Of a stretch of 15,220 bases of DNA, positions 1 to 8,287 are shown piece by piece. Source of the DNA: Candidatus Tenebribacter mawsonii (GTDB lineage Bacteria > Cloacimonadota > Cloacimonadia > Cloacimonadales > TCS61); NCBI GenBank assembly GCA_030765665.1, contig JAVCCD010000187.1, forward strand, positions 1 through 15,220. Direction: 5' to 3'. The number at the start of each line of letters is the position of its first letter. Positions within the stretch are counted from its first letter, which is position 1. Both the position numbers and the translations under genes were made by a program. A model generated the notes under the pieces. The model was not told the DNA's origin. It did no database searches and saw nothing but the letters and a program-made list of their open reading frames with translations.

Positions 1-2145
1 GAAAGCGAGTACTTCCTTATTGAGAACAGACAGCAAAACCCTGACGAGAGTGTGTTTATAAACACTGATGGAGACACTTTGGCTACTTTTACTTTTCAAA
101 CTATTCCGAATCAGAATGTATATCCACTGGGGCACGCCTATGCCGGACAGCCAAAATTTAGTTTTATGGAGAATTCATATGCCGGTTGTGAGTGGGATTT
201 TTATCTTCCAGGGCACGGTTCTGGTGCAGCACTTGAAAATGATGGATCTGGAATTTTGATCTGGCATATTGATGAAAATATTATTAACGAAAATTTCACT
301 CCCGATTTTGAAATTCATTCCGTAAACGGTGATGCTTCCCATAAAGGTGTTGACCTGGAAGAAGCAGATGGTATACAGCAACTAGACACCACACTTCATG
401 GTTACAGTAGTTTCTTCGGTTCAAAAGATGATTCTTATAGAGCAGGGAATAATACCTATTTTGGAAAAAACGATCATATTGATCTTTTTTCTACTCCGAT
501 AGCAGATAGTTATTATGGGGGAATCCCCCTTGAAATAAAGAACATAAGCAGCTCGGATTCGATTATGACCTTTTCGGTGGAATATGAGTGGGCACTTAAT
601 GCATTTTTTATTGGAGAAAACCCATATTCTGCTGCTGCATTAAATTTTGATGGTGATGATGAAAATGAAATATTCTACCTGATGCCAAATGGAAAGATGT
701 GCTTATGGGAAGATGATGAGCTATATCCCGATTTTCCCATTTACCTTTTAATTAATTCTCAAGTTTGTAATTATTTTGCCTTTGACGAACAAACAAAAAG
801 TATTCTCATTCCAACTAAATCTTCTAATAACAGTACCGTATTTTTATTCCAAATAGATGATGATCTGGAAAATTATCAAGAGCGTATTTTATTACTTCAA
901 AATAGAAGTTGGGCAGCTTCTCCGGTTGTAAATCCTGATGTAAACAGTGAAAATAGAGTCTTCGTTCCATTATATGATAATAATTCTGAAGCAAGTGAAA
1001 TTTCGATTTTAGATAGTAATTACGTTGTAATTGAAACTTTGTGTTTCGATGAACATATCGCATCTAACTTAATGTACAAAAATGATAATTTATACTTTAT
1101 TGATAATGAGTGGTTTGTACATCAGATTTCTCTTCCCAACTACGATCGTGATAAATTTAAGTTAGATATTGATGAACCTTATCCAAATATTTTATCAGCT
1201 TTACTTGTTGATATTAACCTTGATGATTCTGATGATTTCGTTATCACAGCCTCGGATTCAACTCTTTACGTTTTTGATTCATCTGGGAATAACCTTACTG
1301 GATTCCCGCAAGAGATTCCGCTTAACTCGATTGCTATTCCATCAATTAGTGATATTGATAATAATGGCTATCCTGAAATATTGATCGGTGGAGAAAACAC
1401 ATTTGCTATATTCAATAAAAATGGAGATGTTTTTAAACCAAGTGCTGAACTCACAGATCCTGATACATCTTTTATCGCTTCCGGTATAATTGCTATAAAT
1501 ATTGATGATGATAATGAAAAAGAGATTCTGGGAACAATGTCACGTAATAGGTTTTGTATTTGGGATAATGTGAATTATAATGATTTTGAATTAAATAGAA
1601 ATTATAATATTTCTTTTGGCAGTCGCAGTTTAAACTATCCGTTGATCTCAGAATATTCAAACTCAGGAATTGACGCATTTATTCCTTCTAACAATGGTAC
1701 AATATACAAAACAGGGATTACTGCTACACAAGAGGATATTGATGCTGAAATTTGGCTTGTTGAGTTTGCTAATCTACAAAGAACGGCATCACTAATTAAT
1801 CCATCGGATAATCCGCCAGAAATTGGAACTAAAGTATTTAATAAAGATCAAACATATTTTTATCCTAATCCATTAAGTACGACTTTTAACAAAGCAATAA
1901 ATTATCATTCCCAAATTTCTGCTGAAATAATAATTCTACGTATAGAAACGTATCAAGATGTTGATGTGGAAATAAAAATATTTGACATCGCAGCCAACAA
2001 AATCTATGAAAACACCAGCTCATGTGAAGTGGGATTTAATAATAAGGTGAATATTGATGCATCAGATATGTCATCGGGTATATATTTTGCAATATTGAGT
2101 GCAAAAGGAAAGGTTTTAAAATTAAAATTTGCTATAGAAAAGTAG
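1..2145 (+). CDS. Secreted M6-family (immune inhibitor A-like) metalloprotease with FG-GAP-like repeats and T9SS-type C-terminal domain, 5' end missing
   Basis: The reading frame is open at base 1, so the true start and the expected HExxHxxGxxH zinc motif lie upstream. The visible 714 codons begin with ESEYFLIENRQ, a hallmark of M6 peptidases. GSGILIWHIDENI (codons ~82-94) and HKGVDLEEADG (114-124) are two further conserved M6 segments. Asp-rich FG-GAP/VCBS-like repeats follow at codons ~214, ~402, ~450 and ~499, for example DIDNNGYPEILIGG, suggesting a calcium-binding beta-propeller. A type-A sorting domain closes the protein (codons ~618-714): YFYPNP at 620-625, then DMSSGIYFAIL and a basic LKLKFAIEK end. 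Family knowledge says such proteins digest extracellular protein and leave the cell through the type IX system. The catalytic residues cannot be checked here. An internal GTG at 52 is not the start, because the M6 motif precedes it. Confidence 0.86.
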   Translation, partial: ESEYFLIENRQQNPDESVFINTDGDTLATFTFQTIPNQNVYPLGHAYAGQPKFSFMENSYAGCEWDFYLPGHGSGAALENDGSGILIWHIDENIINENFTPDFEIHSVNGDASHKGVDLEEADGIQQLDTTLHGYSSFFGSKDDSYRAGNNTYFGKNDHIDLFSTPIADSYYGGIPLEIKNISSSDSIMTFSVEYEWALNAFFIGENPYSAAALNFDGDDENEIFYLMPNGKMCLWEDDELYPDFPIYLLINSQVCNYFAFDEQTKSILIPTKSSNNSTVFLFQIDDDLENYQERILLLQNRSWAASPVVNPDVNSENRVFVPLYDNNSEASEISILDSNYVVIETLCFDEHIASNLMYKNDNLYFIDNEWFVHQISLPNYDRDKFKLDIDEPYPNILSALLVDINLDDSDDFVITASDSTLYVFDSSGNNLTGFPQEIPLNSIAIPSISDIDNNGYPEILIGGENTFAIFNKNGDVFKPSAELTDPDTSFIASGIIAINIDDDNEKEILGTMSRNRFCIWDNVNYNDFELNRNYNISFGSRSLNYPLISEYSNSGIDAFIPSNNGTIYKTGITATQEDIDAEIWLVEFANLQRTASLINPSDNPPEIGTKVFNKDQTYFYPNPLSTTFNKAINYHSQISAEIIILRIETYQDVDVEIKIFDIAANKIYENTSSCEVGFNNKVNIDASDMSSGIYFAILSAKGKVLKLKFAIEK

Positions 2146-2147
2146 TC

Positions 2148-2177
2148 TTGTTCTTTAAACTTATAAGTTATTATAAT
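2148..2177 (+). promoter_or_regulatory. Possible promoter (TTGTTC / TATAAT) upstream of the PorV-like gene
   Basis: TTGTTC at 2148-2153 and a perfect TATAAT at 2172-2177 are 18 bases apart, a sigma70-like arrangement just after the stop of the M6 protease gene. The -35 match is poor (3 of 6), and the promoter consensus of this lineage is unknown. The spacer contains a 12-base perfect palindrome, AACTTATAAGTT (2158-2169), which could be an operator or chance in AT-rich DNA. If real, the palindromic element at 2188-2312 would lie in the 5' leader of the PorV-like mRNA. Confidence 0.25.
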
Positions 2178-2187
2178 AAAGTGTTTC

Positions 2188-2312
2188 TGTCATCCTGACG
2201 AATCTTGCACGTTGTTCTTTGGAAGGATCTCATCCTTTTTGCGAGGAGCAAAGCTGAAAGTTCTTCCAAAAGATTCTTCGTTGGTAAAGCTAAAATAAAC
2301 CTCAGAATGACA
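2188..2312. repeat. Palindromic intergenic repeat element (MITE-like), about 125 bp
   Basis: The ends are near-perfect inverted repeats: TGTCATCCTGA (2188-2198) and TCAGAATGACA (2302-2312), with one mismatch that pairs as G-U in RNA. A second inner pair is GAAGGATCT (2222-2230) with AGATTCTTC (2271-2279), again one wobble. CTTTGGAAG (2217-2225) can also pair with CTTCCAAAAG (2263-2272). The ...GTCATCCTGA...GAAGGATCT...AGATTCTTCG...CTCAGAATGACA layout matches a dispersed repeat type I know from intergenic regions of many FCB-group genomes. It contains no plausible gene. The upstream open extension of the next gene runs through it but reads as repeat translation, without signal-peptide character. 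Copies elsewhere in the genome cannot be seen from here. Confidence 0.7.
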
Positions 2313-2341
2313 ATTCGTTTTCATTACATAAAACACTTAAC

Positions 2342-2346
2342 GGAGG
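2342..2346 (+). promoter_or_regulatory. Ribosome binding site fixing a TTG start
   Basis: GGAGG lies five bases before the TTG at 2352. This is the only strong Shine-Dalgarno sequence near the beginning of the frame, and it directs initiation to a codon immediately followed by a clean signal peptide. It argues against the longer ATG start at 2205. Confidence 0.75.
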
Positions 2347-2351
2347 AAAAA

Positions 2352-3260
2352 TTGTTAAGAATAAATAAAATATTAATGATCTTTATGATCGTTGGTTTAG
2401 CCGTAGTACTTTCTGCTGAAACAAGCGGAGAATATGGTTTTCAGTTACTTAAAATTGCATCAGGTCCAGAAGGTGCATCACAGGCAGGAACGGGTGCATT
2501 CTCTTCCGGTGAGGCATACTCTTTTATACTCAATCCTACAGCAGGATTATTCACAAAACAAAGAATTATCTCGATTGCACAAAATTACTGGATCTTTGAT
2601 ACAAAATTAAATAGTGCCGGATACATAAATACTAATGGGAAAACGTCTTTTGGTGTTGCTTATCGTTATCTGGATTATGGTAAACTCGAAAATCGTACTG
2701 ATACTACTGGTACATACATTGGAGAATTTCATCCGATGGATCTTATTTTTTCTTTAAACTTCGGTTACCGCATCACTCCGAATCAATATGCAGGAATCAA
2801 TGCAAATGCACTTTATGAAAAGATCGATACAGCTTCCAGTTATGGATATACATTTGATCTTGGATACACATATCTTTCCTTAATTCAAGGACAAAAATTT
2901 AGTGCTGCAATAAAAAATATAGGTCAAACTTCCGCTATGGAAAATGAGACAATCGATCTTCCAATTTCCTTTGAACTTGGAGTTATTCAAGAATTTGATA
3001 TTAACACAATCAAACTATCCGGTGAACTTAAAATGATTAAGCATATTGATGATGATGAGTTCAAAGCAGTACTGGGAACAAAAGTTGAACTAAACAGGAT
3101 CTTGGATGTAAAATTTGGTTACAAAGCAAATTTTGATGCTGAGAGCTTCTCAGCTGGGTTTGGTATTAGTTTAAAGAAAATAGCAATTGATTATGCATAT
3201 GTACCATTCGAATATCACATTAATGATGTACATGTACTAGGATTAACATATAAATTCTAA
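2352..3260 (+). CDS. PorV/PorQ-family outer-membrane beta-barrel protein
   Basis: The TTG start gives 302 residues. An in-frame ATG at 2205 would add 49 residues that merely translate the palindromic repeat, so I reject it. Residues 1-22 form a signal peptide (MLRINK, a hydrophobic run, then a VLSA cleavage site). The mature start, GEYGFQLLKIASGPEGASQAGTGAF, contains the conserved PorV/PorQ/UPF0164 motif, and LNPTAG follows at ~60-65. The rest alternates short beta strands with turns and ends in an aromatic strand (LGLTYKF), as in outer-membrane barrels. In Bacteroidota, PorV shuttles T9SS cargo to the PorU sortase at the cell surface, and PorQ has a related role; these are family facts. Here the gene lies between two peptidases with T9SS-type sorting domains, which supports a cargo-handling role. 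PorV and PorQ cannot be told apart by eye. Confidence 0.78.
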   Translation: MLRINKILMIFMIVGLAVVLSAETSGEYGFQLLKIASGPEGASQAGTGAFSSGEAYSFILNPTAGLFTKQRIISIAQNYWIFDTKLNSAGYINTNGKTSFGVAYRYLDYGKLENRTDTTGTYIGEFHPMDLIFSLNFGYRITPNQYAGINANALYEKIDTASSYGYTFDLGYTYLSLIQGQKFSAAIKNIGQTSAMENETIDLPISFELGVIQEFDINTIKLSGELKMIKHIDDDEFKAVLGTKVELNRILDVKFGYKANFDAESFSAGFGISLKKIAIDYAYVPFEYHINDVHVLGLTYKF

Positions 3261-3272
3261 TGAGGCGGTCTT

Positions 3273-6200
3273 ATGAAGTTGGGTCGGAACATAATTCTTA
3301 TATTAACAATTTCTGTTTCTCTTTGGGGAATGGAGTACGTTCCAAATCAGCTCATATTCAAAACAACTACAGCAAAACAGGTAAATAATAGAACGATCGG
3401 TCTGGAAAGTTTTGATAATTTTTTAACCGAGAGAAACATTGATAACTTAAACTCCATCCTTCCAAAACCGGATAATAAATATTTTGTAGCAACCTTTCTA
3501 AATGATATTAACTGGGAAAATATTAAAAGTTACCAGTTCGAGGGAATTGAGTATTTCCAACCTAACTATCTGAATGAGTTATATTTACATCCAAATGATC
3601 CTGAATTTCCAAACCAACAGATTCATCTTGATAATTGCAATATCCCGCAATGCTGGGATTACACGGTTGGGAACGAGCAGATCATCGTTGCCATAATTGA
3701 TTCAGGTCTTAATTTTGATCATCCTGATCTACAGAATAATATTTTTATAAATGTGAATGAAATACCAAATGATGGTATTGATAATGATGAGAATGGCTAT
3801 GTTGATGATATTAATGGTTGGGATTTTGTAGATGCTCCTGAGCTTAGTAGTATCGCTTTTGGAGATTATCTAGAGCAGGATAATAATCCTGAAGATGAAT
3901 TGAATCATGGAACTCATATTGCCGGAATAATTTCTGCAGATACCAATAACAATGAAGGTGTTAGTGGCATATCATGGAATTCCAAATTGCTCATCATTCG
4001 TTCAGGATTTAAAACCCTGAGTGGCGGCTATCTTCAAGATGATGATGCCGCCGCAGGAATAATCTATGCTGCAGATATGGGAGCGGACGTAATAAACCTG
4101 AGCTGGGGAGACACAAATTATTCCCAAATAATTGCCGATGCTTGCAGTTATGCATATAACAAAGGAAGTATAATTGTAGCTGCTGCCGGCAATGAAGGTG
4201 CAACCGTTAACCATCAAGTTGTATATCCTGCTCAACTTTCTACAACTCTGGCTATTGGTGCTGTAGATAGATACAAAAACTTGGCTTCCTTTTCCAGTTA
4301 TGGTCCTCAAATCGATATTGTAGCTCCAGGACAACTTATTATGAGTACGTATGATATAACCCCAGAAAATCTTTATAAAGAGCAATCTGGCACATCTATG
4401 GCAGCTCCTTTTGTTAGTGGTGCAATTGCTCTGTTATTATCAGTTGACCCTGGCTTAAACTTTTCTGAAGTTCGTGGACGGCTCATCTCTACTGCAGATG
4501 ATCTTGGTGAAGAAGGTTTTGACCATATCTTTGGGAACGGATTGCTGGATGCTTATTCATTGCTTACCGAAACTTCCTACCCTATAATTGAAATAACATC
4601 ACCTTATGATAATGCGGGAATGAATTCAACATTTGACATAATTGGAACCGTTCAATGTCCAAATTTTTGGTATTATTCAGTCAAATACACTTCCGAAGAA
4701 ATGCCTGCATCAACAGATTGGAGCGATGTTGATCCCGATAATCCTGATTACTTTGAACAAGTAGAAAATGATACCATAGCACAATTTATCGTTACTGATT
4801 ATGTAGAGGATAATACATATCAAATCAAAATAGAAGTAGTAACAGCAGATCATCAACATTACAATTATTTCAGAACCATTCATATTGATCAAACAGCTCC
4901 AGAATTCTATGCGGAATATGCAGCATATATGAAACGATATGCAGCAGAAATTCCGGAATATTATATTCAAATTATTTTTAATGAAGATGTAAATATCTTC
5001 ATTAGGCAACATCCTTCCACTGAATTTCTTCCTCATTTTGGAGATGCAGATTCACTTCAGATAATTAAAATTGATGGTCTTCCTCAAAATGTTCTCATTG
5101 ATGTTAAGGGAGAAAACCTTTGCGGTTTAGAAACAATTATTGATAGTGCTTATGTCTTTGAAACAAATGCCCAAGCTGTTAGTATTCATGGCTTCAGCCA
5201 GAATAATGCTGGCAATGAGCTTGTATCAATACAAAAAACCTATGATTTTGATGAAAATGGGAAAAATGAGATTTTCGTTCTTGAAATTGAAGATGAACAA
5301 CAAACATTAAAAATGCTTGAATTAAGTGGTGAAGAACTTGTTACTAAATATGAGTTTTCTGCAGTTTTCTGGCCAAATGATCTTGGAAATTCAAATGCAA
5401 ATGGAATGGAAGTGATGGGCATTCAACTCGACCGTCCAGTTTTATTAGAAACTTCTACTGGCATATATCCCTCAGAACCTATTTTCATTGATGATAACGC
5501 TCTCGGCGCTAATTTCGCTGATTATGATGATGATGGAATTGATGAAGTTATCCTTGTTAAGAATGAAGATATTGATGGAATTTCACACCGCGTCCTCACC
5601 CTAAATCAAAGAATTGGTAATAATTTTGTGAGAGAAGAAGTACTGCTTAATACAACACAAACTTCCATAAAGAATTTCTTCTCTACAAAAGTAGTTTGTG
5701 ATAAACTGGATAATGATAATTATCCCGATATTTTGGCAGCCGACAAAGACGGTGATATAATGATCTTTGAACGGGAATTCGGTGAATTTGAAATGGTATG
5801 GAACTACAGATTGCCTGTTGGTAATGTCTATAACCTATGCTCTGGAGATTTCACAGGGGATGGTATATTAGAATTTTGTGTTGGTGGATATAATCAAGAT
5901 ACATCCAATCCATCAAAATCATTTTCATACTATGAATTCTTTAATAACACCGGTATCAATAACCAATATCAATCTCTGGGATATCTTGCATTTTCCCAGA
6001 TCGACACAAAAAATTCCATCGCTACAGCCGATATGGATGGTGATGGAGATGATGAAATAGTTATTGCCGTCCCTCCAAATATATACATTGTAGATTTCAT
6101 TGATGGACAGTTTCAACCAATATGGCAGGGACTTTCCACAAAAACAAGCTCGAATGTTATAGCTTTTTCCGGTAAAACATCTTCTCAAGATGCCTTCATT

Positions 6201-7451
6201 ATTACAAACGTTGAGGATAGTGGAATTACAAGAAGTTCCTTAATTACAGAAACGGCAGAATTTACGGGTCCAACTTCTCCACAATTCTTAACTGCTGCTC
6301 CCCTTGATTCAGTTTCTGTTCATCTCTCTTGGCAGCATCTTGGTGCAGATTATTTTAATATTTATCGTAAGTTTGAAAATGATGTAACATTAATTGCAGA
6401 TAATGTACAGGATAACTATTTCACAGATGATAATCTTGCAATAGGAGACACTTTATATTACCAGATTACAGCCACTGATGCTTTATACAACCCAACTGAA
6501 AGCCTTCCTACATCTTGGAAGATTGCTGTTCCCTACTTTGCTCCCAAGCTGGAAGAAATCAGAATGATCTCACAATATGAAATAAAACTAAAATTTGATC
6601 TGGAAGTTGAGAACATTCAATCCGCTATTTTTTCTGTAGAGTTTGGAAGAGAAAAAATCTTTCCGATCTCAGTAAATGCGATCGAGCAGAACACAGCTCT
6701 AATTTTAAGATTCAATATTCAATTTGATGAATTTAATGACTACATACTAAATATTTCCTCTCTAACGGGTAGAACTGAAGTCCCAGTTTTTCAGGGCCCC
6801 TACTGGTTCCAATATGAACAAGATACATTATCACCTGAGATAATAGATGTTAGTGCCTCAAATTCAAATACGGTTAACATCGTTTATAGTGAAGCATTAG
6901 ACGAATCTTTAGCTGAAGACATTGGCAATTACACATTGATTTTTCCGGTAGCAGATAAAAATAATGGGATAGAGAGTTTAGAGTATTTTGAGAATGATTC
7001 GTGTTATGTGGCAATGCAATTTAGAGATGAATTAAAATATACAAATCAGCCTTATTTTCTAAAAGTGAACAACATTAAAGATATAGCTGGCAATCTTATT
7101 TCTAACAGTGGTAATAAATGTCATTTCAGCTTGACATCTATATTAGGCTTAAGAAATTTAAAACAGTTGATAGTTTATCCGAATCCGCTTGATATCAGTA
7201 AAAGCCTGATTGATAAGATTAACTTTATCAATCTACCTACAGATATTTCCGGTAGGATCTGGATATATAATTTAGATGGAGAATTGATCTTTGAAAGTAG
7301 CGTGGGTCCGTATAATGTGAATGATCTGATGCCCTATTTCAGTTGGGAATGTACAAATAATTCCGGCAATAGAATTTCATCCGGAATATATTTTTATCTT
7401 CTAAGAATGGGTAAGGATTCACGTAAAGGAAAGATAATAATAATTAATTAG
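3273..7451 (+). CDS. Secreted subtilisin-like (S8) serine protease with FG-GAP-like repeats, FnIII-like domain and T9SS-type C-terminal domain
   Basis: A 1392-residue precursor. Residues 1-20 are a signal peptide, and ~21-110 look like an S8 propeptide (VPNQLIFK...). The catalytic triad is intact: Asp143 in VAIIDSGLNFDHPD, His212 in NHGTHIAGIISA, Ser375 in SGTSMAAPFVSG, with Asn307 (AAAGNEG) as oxyanion residue. An Asp/Asn-rich insert (NDGIDNDENGYVDDINGWDF, ~167-184), common in S8 enzymes of FCB bacteria, may bind calcium. FG-GAP-like repeats occur near 654, 750, 810, 858 and 920. An FnIII-like domain is at ~1000-1085, and an Ig-like segment (VNIVYSEALDESLAEDIGNY) near 1205. The last ~90 residues are a type-A/FlgD-like sorting domain: YPNP at 1302, SSGIYFYLL, then a basic KGKIIIIN end. 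The start follows the barrel stop by 12 bp with a GAGGCGG Shine-Dalgarno-like sequence. Role inferred: surface or extracellular proteolysis feeding peptide fermentation. Confidence 0.93.
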   Translation: MKLGRNIILILTISVSLWGMEYVPNQLIFKTTTAKQVNNRTIGLESFDNFLTERNIDNLNSILPKPDNKYFVATFLNDINWENIKSYQFEGIEYFQPNYLNELYLHPNDPEFPNQQIHLDNCNIPQCWDYTVGNEQIIVAIIDSGLNFDHPDLQNNIFINVNEIPNDGIDNDENGYVDDINGWDFVDAPELSSIAFGDYLEQDNNPEDELNHGTHIAGIISADTNNNEGVSGISWNSKLLIIRSGFKTLSGGYLQDDDAAAGIIYAADMGADVINLSWGDTNYSQIIADACSYAYNKGSIIVAAAGNEGATVNHQVVYPAQLSTTLAIGAVDRYKNLASFSSYGPQIDIVAPGQLIMSTYDITPENLYKEQSGTSMAAPFVSGAIALLLSVDPGLNFSEVRGRLISTADDLGEEGFDHIFGNGLLDAYSLLTETSYPIIEITSPYDNAGMNSTFDIIGTVQCPNFWYYSVKYTSEEMPASTDWSDVDPDNPDYFEQVENDTIAQFIVTDYVEDNTYQIKIEVVTADHQHYNYFRTIHIDQTAPEFYAEYAAYMKRYAAEIPEYYIQIIFNEDVNIFIRQHPSTEFLPHFGDADSLQIIKIDGLPQNVLIDVKGENLCGLETIIDSAYVFETNAQAVSIHGFSQNNAGNELVSIQKTYDFDENGKNEIFVLEIEDEQQTLKMLELSGEELVTKYEFSAVFWPNDLGNSNANGMEVMGIQLDRPVLLETSTGIYPSEPIFIDDNALGANFADYDDDGIDEVILVKNEDIDGISHRVLTLNQRIGNNFVREEVLLNTTQTSIKNFFSTKVVCDKLDNDNYPDILAADKDGDIMIFEREFGEFEMVWNYRLPVGNVYNLCSGDFTGDGILEFCVGGYNQDTSNPSKSFSYYEFFNNTGINNQYQSLGYLAFSQIDTKNSIATADMDGDGDDEIVIAVPPNIYIVDFIDGQFQPIWQGLSTKTSSNVIAFSGKTSSQDAFIITNVEDSGITRSSLITETAEFTGPTSPQFLTAAPLDSVSVHLSWQHLGADYFNIYRKFENDVTLIADNVQDNYFTDDNLAIGDTLYYQITATDALYNPTESLPTSWKIAVPYFAPKLEEIRMISQYEIKLKFDLEVENIQSAIFSVEFGREKIFPISVNAIEQNTALILRFNIQFDEFNDYILNISSLTGRTEVPVFQGPYWFQYEQDTLSPEIIDVSASNSNTVNIVYSEALDESLAEDIGNYTLIFPVADKNNGIESLEYFENDSCYVAMQFRDELKYTNQPYFLKVNNIKDIAGNLISNSGNKCHFSLTSILGLRNLKQLIVYPNPLDISKSLIDKINFINLPTDISGRIWIYNLDGELIFESSVGPYNVNDLMPYFSWECTNNSGNRISSGIYFYLLRMGKDSRKGKIIIIN

Positions 7452-7471
7452 ATTACACAAAGGAGACGACC

Positions 7472-8287
7472 ATGATTTCATTAGACTGGCAAGAAAGATT
7501 AAAAATGGACACTCAAGATTTTGTTGAGCGGAAGTTACCAATGGGCAAATATGATATTGATATAGTTTATAACGCTTATCCACAAAGAATTGACGGCAAT
7601 ATTCCAAATGCCGTTATTACATTGGTAGGAAAAACAATAGCAGCTAAAATTTATAAAGAAGCTGATAAATACTTTGATTTTTATGATTACATATTGAAGA
7701 AAAAAGGTGAACACGGTGGGATGATATTTGCTTATATTATGGCTAGAGCAATAAAGAAGCAACCCGTATTATTCTTGAACTATATAGAAGATTTTTTCTT
7801 TAACACTCAAGATCAAAAGACATGTAATCTGGTTATGGATAAAGCTATATATCCTCTTCTTAAAAAGGATGCTTTAGTTCATATAGACCTTATACTTAAC
7901 TGGGTAAAAAAAGATAATAAGATGCTTGAAGAAAGTATTTTTAAATTATTGAGTAAACTTATTGGTCAGGATTCTAGTCTGATCGAGCCAATATTTAAAA
8001 AGTTGGAAACTTCATGGCTGTATGCAACTCCAAATATCATAAAACTCAATTCTAGATTCCTTAAGGCAATCTATAAAAAGAATAAGAAATTCTATCTAAA
8101 TGTGTATAAAAATTACCAAACAACCAGAAATCCGATCTTTGCTGAAATTCTTTGTGAAGCAATTTGTTGTTACGATAACAGTATTCAAACAATTTGTGAT
8201 ACATGGTCACATAGTGGGAACATTCGTGTAAAGAAAATCGGATTACACGGACAAAAATTACTTAATAGCAAAAAAGGCAAAAAATAA
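7472..8287 (+). CDS. Hypothetical helical protein upstream of greA
   Basis: I do not recognise a family for this 271-residue protein. It has no signal peptide or membrane segment, so it is probably cytoplasmic. From ~90 to 240 it reads as consecutive amphipathic helices (AIYPLLKKDALVHIDLILNW, FKLLSKLI, IIKLNSRFLKAIYKK), reminiscent of HEAT-like or armadillo-like helical repeats. The C-terminus is basic (KKIGLHGQKLLNSKKGKK). A helical-repeat DNA-alkylation repair (AlkD-like) protein was considered, but I see no diagnostic residues. The ATG has a good Shine-Dalgarno (AAAGGAG at 7459-7465). The stop overlaps the greA start by one base (TAATG), so it is probably translationally coupled to greA. 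Confidence 0.8.
   Translation: MISLDWQERLKMDTQDFVERKLPMGKYDIDIVYNAYPQRIDGNIPNAVITLVGKTIAAKIYKEADKYFDFYDYILKKKGEHGGMIFAYIMARAIKKQPVLFLNYIEDFFFNTQDQKTCNLVMDKAIYPLLKKDALVHIDLILNWVKKDNKMLEESIFKLLSKLIGQDSSLIEPIFKKLETSWLYATPNIIKLNSRFLKAIYKKNKKFYLNVYKNYQTTRNPIFAEILCEAICCYDNSIQTICDTWSHSGNIRVKKIGLHGQKLLNSKKGKK

Noticed and set aside
52..2145. GTG at 52 as the start of the M6 protease gene
   Set aside because: The frame is open to base 1 and the conserved M6 motif EYFLIENRQ is encoded before the GTG, so the gene begins outside the window.
4002..4385. Antisense open frame of 127 codons within the S8 protease gene
   Set aside because: It lies opposite the catalytic region of a clearly real gene, has no ribosome binding site or recognisable motif, and is explained by codon bias of the sense strand.
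7472..8287. AlkD-type DNA alkylation repair enzyme
   Set aside because: The protein looks helical-repeat-like, but no diagnostic catalytic or DNA-contact residues could be identified.
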